In this document: piece after piece, positions 25,448 through 34,235 of the stretch
Position numbering within the stretch: the stretch's first letter is position 1
Layout of the letters: every line of letters begins with the position of its first letter
Assembly (NCBI GenBank): GCA_007361935.1
Contig: CP041667.1
Span: 2,570,501 to 2,634,500, forward strand
Length of the DNA: 64,000 nt
Direction: 5' to 3'
Source: Lachnospiraceae bacterium KGMB03038
GTDB lineage: Bacteria; Bacillota; Clostridia; Lachnospirales; Lachnospiraceae
Made by a program: the position numbers and the translations under genes
Notes under the pieces: generated by a model
The model's input: only the letters and a program-made list of their open reading frames with translations
Databases searched by the model: none
What the model was told of the DNA's origin: nothing

Positions 25448-25993
25448 TTATTTCCACTCCATCGCTTTGCCAAAGGTCTCGCCATGAACCTTCTCCATTG
25501 GGAGCGCTTCCAGGTCATAGGCTGGCGCGTGTTCCGCCGGCATTCCAAGTACCAGCACTGCTTCCAGCTTATAATTTGCCGGATATCCCAGAAGTTCTCT
25601 TAAGAATTCTTCTGTATCTCTTCCATCTTCCGCCTTTCTCAAACGTCCCTGCAGCCAGCAGCTCCCAAGTCCCAGGCTGTCTGCCATCAGGTGCATATGG
25701 GCCATCGCTACCGAGCAGTCTTCCGTCCACACGTCGGTCTTATCTGAGTCTCCAAGTACGACTACCGCGCAATCCGCTCCGTCCAGCATTTTTGCTCTTC
25801 CTGCTCTGCAGTCTGCCATTTTCCGCAGCATCTCCTTATCCTGTACAACGATAAATTCCCAAGGGCGCAGCCCTTTTCCCGATTCTGACAGAAGTCCGGC
25901 CTGGACTACTTTCTTTAACGCCTCTTCACCGACCGGCTCTCCCGTATATTTTCTTACACTTCTGCGATTCTGCATCATCTGGATCAATTCCAT
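25448..25993 (-). CDS. Nitroreductase-family protein
   Basis: A 181-aa FMN-binding nitroreductase fold protein. The FMN phosphate motif R-R-S-V-R-K-Y is at 10-16 and R-P-W-E-F-I-V-V near 43. It has the later G-x-x-S-C-W-L-Q-G segment and a C-terminal A-V-L-V-L-G-M-P strand. Members reduce nitroaromatics, quinones, enones or flavins with NAD(P)H. AAGGAGG precedes the start. Single gene between the csp palindrome and the XRE regulator. The physiological substrate is unknown. Confidence 0.88.
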   Translation of the reverse strand: MELIQMMQNRRSVRKYTGEPVGEEALKKVVQAGLLSESGKGLRPWEFIVVQDKEMLRKMADCRAGRAKMLDGADCAVVVLGDSDKTDVWTEDCSVAMAHMHLMADSLGLGSCWLQGRLRKAEDGRDTEEFLRELLGYPANYKLEAVLVLGMPAEHAPAYDLEALPMEKVHGETFGKAMEWK

Positions 25994-26138
25994 TTTTCCT
26001 GCCTCCTTATTTTACATTCCTGAAAATACTCTTCTTATCTCCAAGATCTTCTACCTTACGTTTATTTATTATACTCTCGCCTATTGGTCGTTTGCAAGGA
26101 CAGGTATGCACAAATCCTGGTGTTTTCATTGTCCATCA

Positions 26139-26684
26139 CTATTTCCAGTGACGGGCCCAAAAGGACACGCAGGCCTCCTCCTTCGAAGTCGTATAATAAC
26201 AGTGCCGGGTATGAGCTTTGATAAAAATAGTGTCCCCTTCCTTTAATTCAAACTCCCGTTCTTCCAAGCCGATGATCATCTGCCCGGACACGATCGTTCC
26301 AACTTCGTCAAATTCGTGCTCCCAGAATAACCCCTGTCCGGTACTGTCCGGCCGCACTGTCATATACATAAAAGAAGTATCTCCTTCGCCAAAATCCACA
26401 ATCTCAAGCTTGATATTACTGCTTTCATCCACCGTAACCTTTCGGTCCTGCCCGCGGATGATGATCTTCTCTTCCGCGTTCCTCTCCAGCATATCTCCCA
26501 AAGAATTGCCAAAGACTTCGCAGATCTTTTGGATATTTAAAAGGGTGGGACTGCAGGTGTTTCGCTCCAGATTGCTCAAGTAGCTTACAGACAGCCCGGT
26601 TTTCTCCGATAGCTGCTTCAGCGTCATTTTCCTGGATTTTCGGATACTTTTAATGGTATACCCGATTTTGCTCAGATCATTCAC
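26139..26684 (-). CDS. XRE-cupin transcriptional regulator
   Basis: 181 aa. Residues about 8-62 form an XRE helix-turn-helix (L-K-Q-L-S-E-K-T-G-L-S-V-S-Y-L-S-N-L-E-R), and residues about 105-178 form a cupin barrel (E-H-E-F-D-E-V-G-T-I-V-S-G, then G-D-T-I-F-I-K-A-H-T-R-H). Such regulators often sense small metabolites such as amines or amino acids. It lies directly downstream of the amidohydrolase gene, which is the best candidate target. Confidence 0.88.
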   Translation of the reverse strand: MNDLSKIGYTIKSIRKSRKMTLKQLSEKTGLSVSYLSNLERNTCSPTLLNIQKICEVFGNSLGDMLERNAEEKIIIRGQDRKVTVDESSNIKLEIVDFGEGDTSFMYMTVRPDSTGQGLFWEHEFDEVGTIVSGQMIIGLEEREFELKEGDTIFIKAHTRHCYYTTSKEEACVSFWARHWK

Positions 26685-26754
26685 TGTCCTGTCTTCCTCC
26701 CTTCTTCCGCTGATTTTTATATTCTATCATGGTTCGTGTTTTCTTGACAAGAAA

Positions 26755-26780
26755 AACCGGGGAATTATCTATCCCCGGTT
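26755..26780 (-). terminator. Terminator of amidohydrolase gene
   Basis: 9-bp stem (26755-26763 with 26772-26780), followed on the minus strand by a run of five T. Confidence 0.85.
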
Positions 26781-26797
26781 CTTCCTGCGAAGTATTC

Positions 26798-28066
26798 TTA
26801 AGCATAGAAGTCATCCACTACTTTATCGTCCGTTTCATGGATCTTGCCGCCCTTCATAACAAAATCACACTCTTTGAGCGCATCGCAGTCATTCAGAAGA
26901 TCCCTGTGCCATCCGGCGATATCGGCTTCTTTTCCTTCTTCGATTGTTCCAGTAAAGGAGTCGATTCCCAGAATCTTGGCATTTACTGCCGTAGCCGCTT
27001 TCAAGGTACGGAACGCTCCCATACCGGACCGCATCCAGCTGCGGTACTCATACCAGCTCTCATATGGCTGATGAACAGCGCAGAAGTCCGAGCCAAATCC
27101 AAGCTTGATGTTGCTGTCCCGGATGATCTTTCTGCTCTCTCTTAAGCGAGGCGCAAATTTGCGGAGTTTCATCTGGCTGTCTGCCGTATTCTTGTTGACC
27201 AGTTCGTCATTTTCCTCGATCACGTCCTGGAACGGTGAGAAGGTAGGCGTCAGATAAATTCCTTTATCTTCAATGAGACGGGCTGTTTCTTCGTCCATCA
27301 GGGCGCCATGCTCCATGCCGTCGATGCCAAACTCCGCCAGTTTTTTCATCATTCTGGGCGGATATACATGGGCCGTCACCGGTTTTCCAAGGTCGTGAGC
27401 CGTCTCGATGATAGCGCGCAGTTCATCCCCATTGAGATAGCTGATCTCCGGGCCGCCGTCCGGACTTAAGAAGCTGCCCGACAGGAAGATCTTGATGAAA
27501 TCCGTTCCATATTTTACTTCTCTTCTTACCTGGTTGATAAAGAAATCCACGCCGCTTCCGATGGTATCGATCTGGATCATATCAGAAACCGGCTGGTTCT
27601 CACAAGCATACATGCTCATGTCTCCCGGCATTCCGGGACCGCCCAGCATGTGAGCGCCTACGATCATTCTGGCCGCGTCAAACAGTCCCCGATCGATTAC
27701 CTTTTTTACATCCACAATGCCATAGCCCAGCGGCCCCATGCCGTTGCAGCGGATCGTCGTAAATCCGCGCTCCAGGCTCCGCTCCGCGGTATGTAAGAAA
27801 GCCAGCGTGCTGTATCCTTCCGACTGATACAGGATGGTATCCATTTCCTGCCAGCGCATCAGATTCCCGTGAACATGAGCATCGATCATTCCCGGCGTTA
27901 CCGTTAATCCGGTAAGGTCAACTTCTTCCGTTCCCTCAGGTACAGGAAGATTCCTTCCCACTTTCCCGATCTTCGTGCCCTCAACAAAAATCTCCATGTC
28001 CTCAAACAGTTCATCATGGATTCCGTCAAACAGTTTGCCGCATTTCAGCAAATAATTTTTTGCCAT
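26798..28066 (-). CDS. Metal-dependent amidohydrolase (imidazolonepropionase/dipeptidase-like)
   Basis: 422 aa from ATG 28066, with GGAGGTG 6 bases upstream; the GTG three codons earlier overlaps that site. Amidohydrolase-superfamily metal residues are visible: D-A-H-V-H after the small N-terminal beta domain, Lys in D-F-I-K-I-F (usually carboxylated), His in T-A-H-V-Y-P, His in M-E-H-G, and Asp in G-S-D-F. Characterised relatives hydrolyse cyclic amides or N-terminal dipeptides (prolidase or Xaa-Arg type). It is followed by an XRE-cupin regulator. A second, distinct relative lies at 59558-60730 in the grd operon. The substrate is unknown. Confidence 0.82.
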   Translation of the reverse strand: MAKNYLLKCGKLFDGIHDELFEDMEIFVEGTKIGKVGRNLPVPEGTEEVDLTGLTVTPGMIDAHVHGNLMRWQEMDTILYQSEGYSTLAFLHTAERSLERGFTTIRCNGMGPLGYGIVDVKKVIDRGLFDAARMIVGAHMLGGPGMPGDMSMYACENQPVSDMIQIDTIGSGVDFFINQVRREVKYGTDFIKIFLSGSFLSPDGGPEISYLNGDELRAIIETAHDLGKPVTAHVYPPRMMKKLAEFGIDGMEHGALMDEETARLIEDKGIYLTPTFSPFQDVIEENDELVNKNTADSQMKLRKFAPRLRESRKIIRDSNIKLGFGSDFCAVHQPYESWYEYRSWMRSGMGAFRTLKAATAVNAKILGIDSFTGTIEEGKEADIAGWHRDLLNDCDALKECDFVMKGGKIHETDDKVVDDFYA

Positions 28067-28183
28067 TATCTTCACCTCCGTTTTTAGAACTACGTTACTT
28101 TTTTATCATTATACTCCTGTTTATGAAATTTTGGAATCATTTTTTATATATATAAAATTTAATTTTACTTTTTTAGTTTTTGA

Positions 28184-28229
28184 TTAAATGGGGCCGGGGG
28201 ATTTTTAAAAATCCCCCGGCCCCATTTAA
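28184..28229. repeat. Palindromic repeat copy 1 (perfect, 46 bp)
   Basis: A perfect palindrome centred at 28206/28207, with core GGGGCCGGGGGATTTTT and its complement. It includes the enolase stop codon in its right arm, so the eno transcript ends in it. Copies 2-4 are at 30541, 32058 and 52329. Confidence 0.85.
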
Positions 28230-29521
28230 AACGGACTCCTATATTCCCCGATATTTCCAAGCTTTTCCTCAATTCTAAGAAGTTGATTATACTTTTCTAC
28301 CCGCTCTGACCGGCAAGGAGCTCCCGTCTTGATCTGCCCTGCGTTAAATGCCACCGCAATGTCCGCGATGATGGTATCCGCCGTCTCTCCTGAACGATGG
28401 GAAACGATCGTCCGATATCCGCTGTTCTTCGCTGTCTCAATGGCTTCAAATGCCTCCGTCAATGTCCCGATCTGGTTGACTTTGACCAGGATGGCGTTTC
28501 CCACGCCCCTCTCGATCCCTTTTTGCAGTCTTTTGGTATTGGTTACAAACAGATCGTCTCCCACCAATTGGATCTGCCGCCCAAGCCTGGTGGTCGCCAA
28601 TTCCCATCCTTCCCAATCTTCCTCATCCAGCGGATCTTCTATAGATATAATAGGAAATGCTTCTGACAGTTCTTCGTAATAATCGATCATTTCTTCCGCG
28701 GAACGGACAACCTTCTTTCCATGGGCCTTGCTTTCTCCTTCAAACACGTATTTCTTAAAATTTTTATCATACAGCTCTGATGCGGCCGCATCCAGCGCAA
28801 GTTTCACCTCTTCTCCCGGTTTGTACCCGGCTTTCCTGATTCCGTCCACGATATACTGCAGTACTTCTTTTGCATCTGCCAGATCCGGCGCAAAACCGCC
28901 CTCATCCCCCACTGCTGTACTCAGTCCCCGCTCCTTCAGCAGTGTTTTCAGGGCATGGTAGATTTCCGCGCACATGCGAAGCCCCTCCTGAAAACAACAG
29001 GCTCCTGTTGGCATGATCATGAATTCCTGGATATCGATGGTGTTGTCCGCGTGTTTTCCCCCGTTCATAATATTCATCATCGGAACGGGCAGCCTTTTGG
29101 CGTTGGTTCCTCCAAGATAGGAATATAAGGGCATTCCCGCGGCACAGGCAGCGGACCTGGCCGCCGCCATAGATACTCCCAGTATAGCGTTGGCCCCCAG
29201 ATTGGATTTGTCTTGGGTCCCATCCAGCCGCAGCAGAACGTCATCCAGCGCGGCCTGCTCAAACACATTCATGCCAATGATCTCCGGCGCGATCTTCGCA
29301 TTTACGTGATCCGCCGCAAGACGCACTCCCAATCCCCGGTAACGTTCTTCCTGATCCCGCAGCTCCACCGCCTCAAACTGGCCGGTGGACGCTCCGGAAG
29401 GAACGCTGGCGCGCCCCCAGAACGTTTCCCCCGCCAGCACTTCCACCTCTATTGTAGGATTCCCTCTGGAATCTAGAATTTCTCTTGCGTATACATCCGT
29501 GATCGGTAAATATTTATGCAT
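28226..29521 (-). CDS. eno: Enolase
   Basis: 431 aa from ATG 29521 (AAGGAGGAACC upstream), the normal family length. Catalytic and metal residues are recognisable: S-G-A-S-T-G, G-D-E-G-G-F-A-P, E-D-P-L-D-E-E-D, G-D-D-L-F-V-T-N, L-V-K-V-N-Q-I-G-T and S-H-R-S-G-E-T. It converts 2-phosphoglycerate to PEP in glycolysis. The stop codon lies inside the perfect palindrome described separately. Confidence 0.95.
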   Translation of the reverse strand: MHKYLPITDVYAREILDSRGNPTIEVEVLAGETFWGRASVPSGASTGQFEAVELRDQEERYRGLGVRLAADHVNAKIAPEIIGMNVFEQAALDDVLLRLDGTQDKSNLGANAILGVSMAAARSAACAAGMPLYSYLGGTNAKRLPVPMMNIMNGGKHADNTIDIQEFMIMPTGACCFQEGLRMCAEIYHALKTLLKERGLSTAVGDEGGFAPDLADAKEVLQYIVDGIRKAGYKPGEEVKLALDAAASELYDKNFKKYVFEGESKAHGKKVVRSAEEMIDYYEELSEAFPIISIEDPLDEEDWEGWELATTRLGRQIQLVGDDLFVTNTKRLQKGIERGVGNAILVKVNQIGTLTEAFEAIETAKNSGYRTIVSHRSGETADTIIADIAVAFNAGQIKTGAPCRSERVEKYNQLLRIEEKLGNIGEYRSPF

Positions 29522-29592
29522 GTTTGGTTCCTCCTTCATGACAGATATTATTTACCAAATCCGGTATTCTGATTCCTTTCCGAAAGACCTCG

Positions 29593-29621
29593 TTGACTTT
29601 TCCATATGTGGAGGATACAAT
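29593..29621 (+). promoter_or_regulatory. Sigma-A promoter of yitT-like gene
   Basis: TTGACT (29593-29598), 17-bp spacer, TACAAT (29616-29621). Transcription would begin near 29628, after the first AGGAGG at 29623, which argues for the later start codon at 29662. Confidence 0.75.
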
Positions 29622-29661
29622 CAGGAGGAAACAAAGGATGCGTTACATAGGAGGATTTCTT

Positions 29662-30504
29662 ATGAAACTGAAATCAAAGAATTTACTATTGCTGACCGGA
29701 AGCACTCTGCTCATTGCTGCCGGCACGTATTTTTTCAAATTTGCCAATAATTTTACCTTCGGAGGCATCACCGGTCTTGCCGTTCTCGTCGCCAAAAGCG
29801 GCCTGATCTCGGCCAGTGACTTTACCTTTCTGGTAAATATGATCCTTCTGGTCTTTGGTTTTATTATCCTGGGGAAAAAGTTTGCCGCCAAAACCGCTTA
29901 CTGCAGCATCCTGCTGTCCGTGTCCCTTTCACTTCTGGAGCGTCTTTATCCCATGGAAGCTCCTCTGACCGACCAGCCTATGCTGGAACTGGCTTTTGCC
30001 ATCGCTCTTCCTTCTCTGGGGAGCGCGGTCCTTTTCAATCTGGGATCCTCCAGCGGCGGTACAGACATCATTGCCATGATCCTGAAGAAATATACCAGCG
30101 CGGATATTGGGAAATCCCTCCTGGCAACTGATTTCCTCATTACCCTGGCCGGCTGCTTTGTTTTCGATATTGAAACCGGACTATACTCATTTCTGGGGCT
30201 TTCCATCCGCTCTTTTTTGATCGATGGCTTCATCGAGAGCCTGAATCTCTCCAAATACTTCAATGTAGTCTGTAAAGAGCCGGAGCCTATCTGCCGCTTT
30301 ATCAAAAATGAGCTGCACAGAAGCGCTACCATCGTGGACGCAAAAGGAGCATTTTCCGGGGAAAGGAAGTATCTTGTCCTAACCGTCCTCAACCGTTTTC
30401 AGGCAGTAAAATTGCGGAATTATATCAAAGAAAACGCGCCGGATGCGTTTCTTCTCATCTCAAACACCAGTGAGATCATAGGAAAAGGGTTCCACTCCAT
30501 CTGA
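29662..30504 (+). CDS. YitT-family membrane protein
   Basis: 280 aa from ATG 29662, preceded by AGGAGG at 29650-29655. An in-frame ATG at 29638 is too close to the promoter. It has about five membrane helices in the first 170 residues (N-F-T-F-G-G-I-T-G-L near the start, then G-S-S-S-G-G-T-D-I-I), followed by a cytoplasmic DUF2179-type domain. YitT proteins are widespread in Firmicutes, and their transport role is undefined. The stop codon lies within the stem of its own terminator. Confidence 0.87.
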   Translation: MKLKSKNLLLLTGSTLLIAAGTYFFKFANNFTFGGITGLAVLVAKSGLISASDFTFLVNMILLVFGFIILGKKFAAKTAYCSILLSVSLSLLERLYPMEAPLTDQPMLELAFAIALPSLGSAVLFNLGSSSGGTDIIAMILKKYTSADIGKSLLATDFLITLAGCFVFDIETGLYSFLGLSIRSFLIDGFIESLNLSKYFNVVCKEPEPICRFIKNELHRSATIVDAKGAFSGERKYLVLTVLNRFQAVKLRNYIKENAPDAFLLISNTSEIIGKGFHSI

Positions 30505-30513
30505 GTGGAACCC
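30487..30513 (+). terminator. Terminator overlapping yitT-like stop codon
   Basis: 11-bp stem (30487-30497 with 30503-30513), then CTTTCAATTT. The 3' end of the coding region forms one arm. Confidence 0.7.
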
Positions 30514-30517
30514 CTTT

Positions 30518-30585
30518 CAATTTGGGACAGGGCTTTTTTAATCGGGGCCGGGGGATTTTTAAAAATCCCCCGGCCCCAATTAAAA
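30518..30585. repeat. Palindromic repeat copy 2, composite with a second motif
   Basis: An element with AATTTGGGACAGGGCTTTTT at 30519-30538 is followed by an imperfect palindrome (30536-30585) sharing the GGGGCCGGGGGATTTTT core. It abuts the glmM stop codon. The front motif recurs identically at 32037. Confidence 0.8.
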
Positions 30586-31932
30586 TTATTTCGCTTCTAA
30601 TCCCTGCCCTTTGATCACATCTACCACCTGGCCCACATATTTTGCGCAAAGTTCATCGGTGGAAGCCTCCACCATTACACGCAGAACCGGCTCTGTACCG
30701 CTTTCTCTTACCAAGATCCTTCCATCGTCTCCCAAAGCTTCTGTTACCGCTTCTACCGCTTTCACGACTTCCGGGTTCTCCCGCGCGGTTTTCTTATCTA
30801 CTACACGCACATTCTGGAGAAGCTGCGGATAAATCTTCACTGGCTCCGCAAGTTTTGCCAGGCTCTGTTTCTTCTCCAGCATCGCTTCCATCACCATCAG
30901 AGAGGTCAGAATCCCATCTCCGGTAGTAGCGTGCTTGCTGAAAATAATATGGCCGGACTGCTCTCCTCCCAAAGAGAAGTTGTTCTGCACCATATTTTCA
31001 TACACATACTTGTCGCCCACTGCCGTCTTCTCATATTTGAGACCGGCTTTATCACAGGCTTTGTAAAGTCCCAGATTGGACATGATTGTTGTTACGATAG
31101 TATCTCCGTTTAAGCGCCCATTTTCCTTCATGTATTTTCCGCAGATGTACAAAATCAGGTCGCCGTCCACCACATTTCCATTTTCATCTACAGCGATACA
31201 CCGGTCTGCGTCTCCGTCAAACGCAAATCCTACATCCAGATGTTTCTCTTTCACATACTCCTGCAGTACTTCAATATGTGTAGATCCGCAGTTGGTATTG
31301 ATATTTGTTCCATCCGGCTCACAGTTGATGGCATATGTTTTTGCGCCCAGGGCATCATACACACTCTTAGCAATGGCAAACGCGCTGCCGTTGGCGCAGT
31401 CCAAACCGATCCGCATATCCTCAAAGGAACGGGTCGCCAGCGAGATCAGATATCCAATGTAACGGTTCCGTCCAGCCGCATAGTCGACGGTACGGCCGAT
31501 ATTCTCCCGTTTTGCCAGCGGAAGCTCGCCCATTTCGCCGTCAATATACGCTTCTATCTTCTCTTCCACCTCGGCCTCCATCTTATGGCCTTTTCCGTTG
31601 ATGATCTTGATCCCATTATCATAAAACGGATTATGGCTTGCTGAAATCATGATTCCACAGTCAAAATTATCTGTCCGGGTCACATAAGATACACTGGGCG
31701 TTGTCGTCACGTGAAGGAGATAGGCATTGGCGCCGGAAGCGGTCAGTCCGGCAGACAGCGCATCCTCAAACATATAACTGCTGCGTCTTGTATCCTTGCC
31801 GATCACGATCTTTGCCTTGTGATCCTGACCAAAATACCAGCCAAGAAACCTTCCTACTTTAAATGCATGTTCTACAGTCAGAACCTCGTTCGCTTCCCCC
31901 CGGAAGCCGTCTGTCCCAAAATATTTTCCCAT
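30586..31932 (-). CDS. glmM: Phosphoglucosamine mutase
   Basis: 448 aa, full length. The phospho-Ser loop I-S-A-S-H-N-P has the catalytic Ser99, the metal loop is D-G-D-A-D-R, the sugar-binding loop G-G-E-Q-S-G-H, and the phosphate loop R-E-S-G-T-E-P. It converts glucosamine-6-phosphate to glucosamine-1-phosphate for peptidoglycan precursors. AAGGAGAG precedes the start. A composite palindromic element follows the stop directly. Confidence 0.94.
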   Translation of the reverse strand: MGKYFGTDGFRGEANEVLTVEHAFKVGRFLGWYFGQDHKAKIVIGKDTRRSSYMFEDALSAGLTASGANAYLLHVTTTPSVSYVTRTDNFDCGIMISASHNPFYDNGIKIINGKGHKMEAEVEEKIEAYIDGEMGELPLAKRENIGRTVDYAAGRNRYIGYLISLATRSFEDMRIGLDCANGSAFAIAKSVYDALGAKTYAINCEPDGTNINTNCGSTHIEVLQEYVKEKHLDVGFAFDGDADRCIAVDENGNVVDGDLILYICGKYMKENGRLNGDTIVTTIMSNLGLYKACDKAGLKYEKTAVGDKYVYENMVQNNFSLGGEQSGHIIFSKHATTGDGILTSLMVMEAMLEKKQSLAKLAEPVKIYPQLLQNVRVVDKKTARENPEVVKAVEAVTEALGDDGRILVRESGTEPVLRVMVEASTDELCAKYVGQVVDVIKGQGLEAK

Positions 31933-32035
31933 AAATCAAAGTCTCTCCTTTTTGTCTTATTTGCCGATTTTTTTGCACAATCGCTTACACCTTACATATT
32001 ATATTCCATTTTCCGGCATTCCACAACCTTTTTTT

Positions 32036-32099
32036 CAATTTGGGACAGGGCTTTTTCAATTTGGGCCGGGGGATTTTTAAAAATCCCCCGGCCCTAATT
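32036..32099. repeat. Palindromic repeat copy 3, composite
   Basis: Same two-part structure as copy 2. The GGGACAGGGCTTTTT motif (32042-32056) precedes an imperfect palindrome centred at 32078/32079. It ends four bases from the AICAR transformylase stop. The 100 bases between it and the glmM start hold no gene. Confidence 0.8.
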
Positions 32100-32103
32100 A
32101 AAA

Positions 32104-33282
32104 TTAATGGTGGAACAACCGGATTCCCGTGAATGCCATCACCATTCCATATTTATTACATGCCTCGATCACATTATCGTCCCGCACTGAGCCTCCCGGC
32201 TGCGCCACATATTTTACGCCGCTTCTGTGAGCCCGCTCAATATTGTCTCCAAAGGGGAAGAATGCGTCGGATCCAAGCGCTACGTCTGTCAGCTTGTCCA
32301 GCCACTCCCGTTTTGCCTCTCTGGTGAATACTTCCGGCTTTTCCTTAAAGATAGCCGGCCAGGCGTCATCTGACAGCACATCCATATAGTCTTCTCCCAT
32401 ATAGAGATCAATGGCGTTATCCCGATCCGCTCTCCGGATGGAATCTACAAACGGCAGATCCATCACCTGGGGAGACTGTCTCAGCCACCAGTTATCTGCC
32501 TTGGATCCGGCAAGTCTGGTGCAGTGGATCCTGGACTGCTGTCCCGCTCCGATTCCGATCGCCTGTCCGTCTTTGACGAAACATACGGAATTGGACTGCG
32601 TGTATTTCAGTGTGATCATAGAAATCGCCAGATCGATCTTGGCCTGCTTGGGCAGATCTTTCTCTTCTGTCACAATATGGGAGAAGAAATCATCATCGAT
32701 CTTCAGTTCGTTTCTTCCCTGCTCAAATGTGATCCCATATACATCCTTATGTTCCAGCGCCGCCGGCTGATAATCCGGGTCAATCTGGATCACATTATAG
32801 TTCCCCTTCTTCTTCTCTTTCAGGATCTCCAGCGCTTCCGGCTCATATCCCGGAGCGATCACCCCATCGGAAACTTCCCGCTTGATCAGTCTGGCCGTAT
32901 CTACGTCACAGACATCGGACAGGGAAATAAAGTCCCCGAAGGAAGACATTCTGTCCGCCCCTCTGGCTCTGGCATAGGCGCACGCCAGGGGAGACAGCTT
33001 TCCCAGATCATCCACCCAGTAGATCTTTGCCAGCGTATCGCTTAAGGGAAGGCCCACCGCCGCTCCTGCCGGAGACACGTGCTTAAAAGAAGTAGCCGCC
33101 GGAAGTCCGGTCGCTTTCTTTAACTCGCTGACCAACTGCCATCCGTTAAAGGCATCCAGGAAATTGATATAACCCGGCTTTCCGTTCAGCACTTGGATCG
33201 GCAGTTCGCTTCCATCTGCCATGTAGATCCTGGATGGTTTCTGATTGGGGTTGCAGCCATATTTCAATTCTAATTCTTTCAT
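32104..33282 (-). CDS. Standalone AICAR formyltransferase (C-terminal PurH-like domain)
   Basis: 392 aa corresponding to the AICAR transformylase half of bifunctional PurH. It begins with L-K-Y-G-C-N-P-N-Q, as that domain usually does (L-R-Y-G-x-N-P-H-Q). The catalytic Lys-His pair is in F-K-H-V-S-P-A-G. The N-terminal IMP cyclohydrolase half of PurH is absent. It would add the formyl group to AICAR with 10-formyl-THF to give FAICAR. The next gene upstream supplies the missing cyclohydrolase as a separate, unrelated protein, so the two form a functional pair. Confidence 0.88.
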   Translation of the reverse strand: MKELELKYGCNPNQKPSRIYMADGSELPIQVLNGKPGYINFLDAFNGWQLVSELKKATGLPAATSFKHVSPAGAAVGLPLSDTLAKIYWVDDLGKLSPLACAYARARGADRMSSFGDFISLSDVCDVDTARLIKREVSDGVIAPGYEPEALEILKEKKKGNYNVIQIDPDYQPAALEHKDVYGITFEQGRNELKIDDDFFSHIVTEEKDLPKQAKIDLAISMITLKYTQSNSVCFVKDGQAIGIGAGQQSRIHCTRLAGSKADNWWLRQSPQVMDLPFVDSIRRADRDNAIDLYMGEDYMDVLSDDAWPAIFKEKPEVFTREAKREWLDKLTDVALGSDAFFPFGDNIERAHRSGVKYVAQPGGSVRDDNVIEACNKYGMVMAFTGIRLFHH

Positions 33283-33341
33283 TGTATTCTTTTCACTCCT
33301 TTTTCCTTCTTGATCCTGTCAAATCCTTCTTGATCCATTCG

Positions 33342-34055
33342 TTACTGATTCTTGTTGACGATCTTTGTCTCACAGGCGCCGGAAGCAATATCAATATAGC
33401 GAACGAAGAGAGAGACTTTATTGTCTTCGTTCAGGCTGTTCCACAGAAGATCCGTAAACGCCTCAATGTCATCCAAAACTCCAATGCGTTTCGGCTCTCC
33501 CTCAAAACTTGGCAGGGGATTGCCGTCCCCCTTATAAGTGTGGATGAAATGTCCCTCTCCCGCGACCGGTTTCTCATAGGCAAAGGTATATCTGCAGCAG
33601 CCTTCCGGCCGTCCTTCATTGCTCTTCAAAATTGACATCGCGTAATTATAGCTGCCGTTCTCGATATGCATGATCCCGGAGATCCTGGGCGTATAATTTG
33701 GCTCGTCCGGCTCAAATTCCCTGCTTCTAAGAGACTGCTCAAAGGTCATCTGTTTATCCATTCCCTCATAAATGGTATCTGTCTGATCCCCGTTGGTCAC
33801 GATCGTCTTATTCCCCAGGACACGAACCGGCGCGTAAATGATCAGGCTTGGATCTGTCAGCTTCGCCGGATCAAAAGCCTGCGTGCGGATCCCATCCCCG
33901 TCTTCCACAAAAATCCTGTTTCTGCTGTTCTCACTGCGGCCCATGATAAAATACGCGGCCACCGCCTTTTTCCCATCCGGGCTCTTTCCAAGAATGATCC
34001 CTCTTCCGGGATAAGAATTCTCTCTTAACTCCTTTTCGATCGACCGTATCTGCAT
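33342..34055 (-). CDS. IMP cyclohydrolase, archaeal PurO-like
   Basis: 237 aa from ATG 34055 (AAAGGAGAGG upstream). It resembles the PurO-type IMP cyclohydrolase family, with Y-P-G-R-G-I-I-L-G near residue 14, Y-F-I-M-G-R-S-E-N-S-R-N-R and N-G-D-Q-T-D-T-I. It closes FAICAR to IMP, the last step of purine synthesis. It lies 59 bases before the AICAR transformylase, replacing the N-terminal half of PurH. This protein family has an Ntn-hydrolase fold, unlike the PurH domain. Confidence 0.85.
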   Translation of the reverse strand: MQIRSIEKELRENSYPGRGIILGKSPDGKKAVAAYFIMGRSENSRNRIFVEDGDGIRTQAFDPAKLTDPSLIIYAPVRVLGNKTIVTNGDQTDTIYEGMDKQMTFEQSLRSREFEPDEPNYTPRISGIMHIENGSYNYAMSILKSNEGRPEGCCRYTFAYEKPVAGEGHFIHTYKGDGNPLPSFEGEPKRIGVLDDIEAFTDLLWNSLNEDNKVSLFVRYIDIASGACETKIVNKNQ

Positions 34056-34164
34056 ATGTACCTCTCCTTTTCCATTTTGGTTTATTGCGATCACATTATG
34101 GTTTTCGACTCTGGTATCATTATATATAAATCGCTGTTCTTTTTCCAGTCATATTTGAAAGATA

Positions 34165-34194
34165 TTGCATCCCGCCAATCCCGGATGATACAAT
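34165..34194 (+). promoter_or_regulatory. Promoter of lipoprotein gene
   Basis: TTGCAT (34165-34170), 18-bp spacer, TACAAT (34189-34194), 41 bases before the start. Confidence 0.6.
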
Positions 34195-34235
34195 AAAATC
34201 AAGTGATCATCATATCCTAGAGAGGGGGAATATCT

